DNA from: Sphingomonas vulcanisoli
Lineage (GTDB): Bacteria > Pseudomonadota > Alphaproteobacteria > Sphingomonadales > Sphingomonadaceae
Direction of reading: 5' to 3'
Length of the DNA stretch: 64,000 nt
Assembly (NCBI RefSeq): GCF_011761305.1
Contig: NZ_JAAOZC010000002.1
Span: forward strand, 120,001 to 184,000
Shown: one piece after another, positions 63,135-64,000 of the stretch
Numbering within the stretch: the first letter of the stretch is position 1
Layout: each line of letters begins with the position of its first letter
Position numbers and translations under genes: made by a program
Notes under the pieces: model-generated
The model's input: the letters and a program-made list of their open reading frames with translations, nothing else
Databases searched by the model: none
Told to the model about the DNA's origin: nothing

Positions 63135-63437
63135 ATGTCCTACATCCCCGCCAAGAAAATGCCGCACGTCACCGCCCAATCGGGCGAGTTCGATGCCGAG
63201 ACGGGCAAGATCGTCCATCTCCATCCGGAGGAGACGAAGGCCAACGCCGCCGTCCCGACGCGCTTCAGCTGGATCGCAGGCGCCGCCGGTGCCGGGCTCG
63301 CCGCGGTGGTGCTCGGAGCCTTCTTCGCGCTGCGCTCGTCGAGCAGCCGGAAACCCACCCGCCGCCGCATGCGGACCACTACCAAGCGCGCACCCGCCCG
63401 CCGCAAGATCACGGCAAAGCGGAAAAACGCTGCCTGA
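63135..63437 (+). CDS. Small basic single-pass membrane protein
   Basis: 100 residues from the ATG at 63135, with AGGAG upstream. A soluble N-terminal part ([20 protein letters not shown]) is followed by one membrane segment (about 49-69, [21 protein letters not shown]) and a strongly basic tail ([20 protein letters not shown]). The tail could bind nucleic acid or acidic lipid. I do not recognise the family. Divergent from rutB; the gap 63016-63134 should hold promoters for both. Confidence 0.7.
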   Translation: MSYIPAKKMPHVTAQSGEFDAETGKIVHLHPEETKANAAVPTRFSWIAGAAGAGLAAVVLGAFFALRSSSSRKPTRRRMRTTTKRAPARRKITAKRKNAA

Positions 63438-63445
63438 GAGATCCG

Positions 63446-63523
63446 GTGCTTCGGCGTAGGCCGGAGCGCTGGCGACGGGGCGTCTCGCTTAAAATTCCAG
63501 CGCTCCGGCCTTCGCCGGAGCAC
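63446..63523. repeat. Family E inverted repeat
   Basis: GTGCTTCGGCGTAGGCCGGA... and ...CGGCCTTCGCCGGAGCAC arms, with GCGCTGG / CCAGCGC inner ends. Partner of the copy at 42438-42518. Sits between convergent genes. Confidence 0.85.
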
Positions 63524-63538
63524 GTCGCCCCATGGAGC

Positions 63539-64000
63539 TCAAGCTTCCAGCTCAATGTCCCAATAAAGCCAGTCCCGCCAGCTCTGGTGGAGATAATTGG
63601 GCGGGAAGCTGCGGCCATTTTCCTGCAGTTGCCAGCTTGTCGGCCGATACGGCCCTTCGAACAAGGCCATCCCCGCCTGCTTCGGCGTCCGCCCGCCCTT
63701 GCGCAAATTGCATGGCGCGCAGGCGGTGGAGACATTCTCCCATGTCGTCCGCCCGCCCTGCGCGCGCGGCACGACATGATCGAAGGTGAGATCGCTTGGG
63801 CTTCCACAATATTGGCAGCAGAAGCGATCGCGTAGGAACAGGTTGAAGCGCGTGAACGCCGGATGCGCCGAGGGCTTCACATATTGGCGCAGCGCGATCA
63901 CCGAGGGCAGCTTGATCGCGTGGTTAGGGCTGCGCACCTCGCGTTCATAATGCGAGACGATATCCACCCGCTCCAGAAACACCGCCTTGACGGCGGTTTG
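63539..64000 (-). CDS. HNH endonuclease (5' end cut by the window edge)
   Basis: At least 153 residues visible. The HNH core is complete: CQYCGSPSDLTFDHVVPRAQGG, WENVSTACAPCNLRKGGRT, with the zinc cysteine pairs C-x2-C and C-x2-C. The frame stays open to the edge with TAVKAVFLERVDIVSHYER, so the true start lies beyond base 64000; a GTG at 63982 is not the start. Full-length relatives in Alphaproteobacteria have about 185 residues, so some 30 N-terminal residues are missing here. It is a stand-alone chromosomal HNH nuclease of unknown role. Confidence 0.9.
   Translation of the reverse strand, partial: QTAVKAVFLERVDIVSHYEREVRSPNHAIKLPSVIALRQYVKPSAHPAFTRFNLFLRDRFCCQYCGSPSDLTFDHVVPRAQGGRTTWENVSTACAPCNLRKGGRTPKQAGMALFEGPYRPTSWQLQENGRSFPPNYLHQSWRDWLYWDIELEA

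Overview
The window is a contiguous piece of a GC-rich alphaproteobacterial chromosome. It is most probably a sphingomonad (Sphingomonas or a near relative). The grounds are the dapF-mtaB-ftsY-ispZ gene order, two proteins with the PEPxxWA form of the PEP-CTERM sorting signal, a DUF4167 protein, a FixJ-type regulator, and dense short inverted repeats in the gaps. I see no phage, plasmid, insertion sequence or CRISPR array. One tRNA gene (tRNA-Thr, GGT) is present. The right edge cuts an HNH endonuclease gene.

Layout. 1-5.3 kb: a minus-strand run with a CBS-domain protein, DUF4167 protein, and a tightly overlapped translation operon hisS-prfA-(small secreted protein)-prmC. 5.5-17.7 kb: mostly plus strand, with ppa, an amidase, a YihY-type membrane protein, fabI, a DUF559 nuclease-like gene, aroC, dapF, mtaB, ftsY, ispZ, then a methylglyoxal/nitronate group (gloA, nitronate monooxygenase, gloB). 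17.7-26.9 kb: a TetR regulator divergent from a thiolase, a Nudix hydrolase, an ene-reductase, a membrane glycosyltransferase, a transsulfuration enzyme, a 26-residue membrane peptide, a DUF3297 protein, pyrC and ygfZ. 27-31 kb: a PEP-CTERM protein and acnA. 31-42.4 kb: a receiver protein, a large HAD protein, a periplasmic peroxiredoxin, a FixL/FixJ-like pair, GTP-type pckG, the tRNA and an M24 aminopeptidase. 42.5-48.2 kb: a frameshifted TMEM175-type channel gene, a methyltransferase, ptrB, galE and an esterase. 48.1-60.8 kb: a lower-GC patch, a tripartite RND efflux operon, a MASE1-PAS-GGDEF cyclase, ppc and a second PEP-CTERM protein. 60.8-64 kb: rutB-rutC-rutD without rutA beside them, a small membrane protein and the HNH gene.

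The most striking feature is the inverted repeats. At least five sequence families of about 60-125 bp are built from two facing arms, and in several families each arm is itself a small hairpin. They lie in about a dozen gaps, and copies also sit in frame inside genes. mtaB carries two copies of different families, ptrB carries one, one forms the front of the amidase, and one encodes the tail of the DUF559 protein. The family A arm (GGGGAG-type) also lies where a ribosome-binding site should be for aroC, rutD and the DUF559 gene. The DUF559 gene has family A repeats on both sides, so a nuclease-repeat partnership is worth testing. That link is inference. The repeat structures themselves are read directly from the sequence.

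Metabolic themes are ordinary for an aerobic heterotroph: both anaplerotic PEP carboxylase and gluconeogenic PEP carboxykinase, aconitase, glutathione-dependent methylglyoxal removal, and pyrimidine synthesis (pyrC) plus part of a pyrimidine catabolic route (rutBCD).
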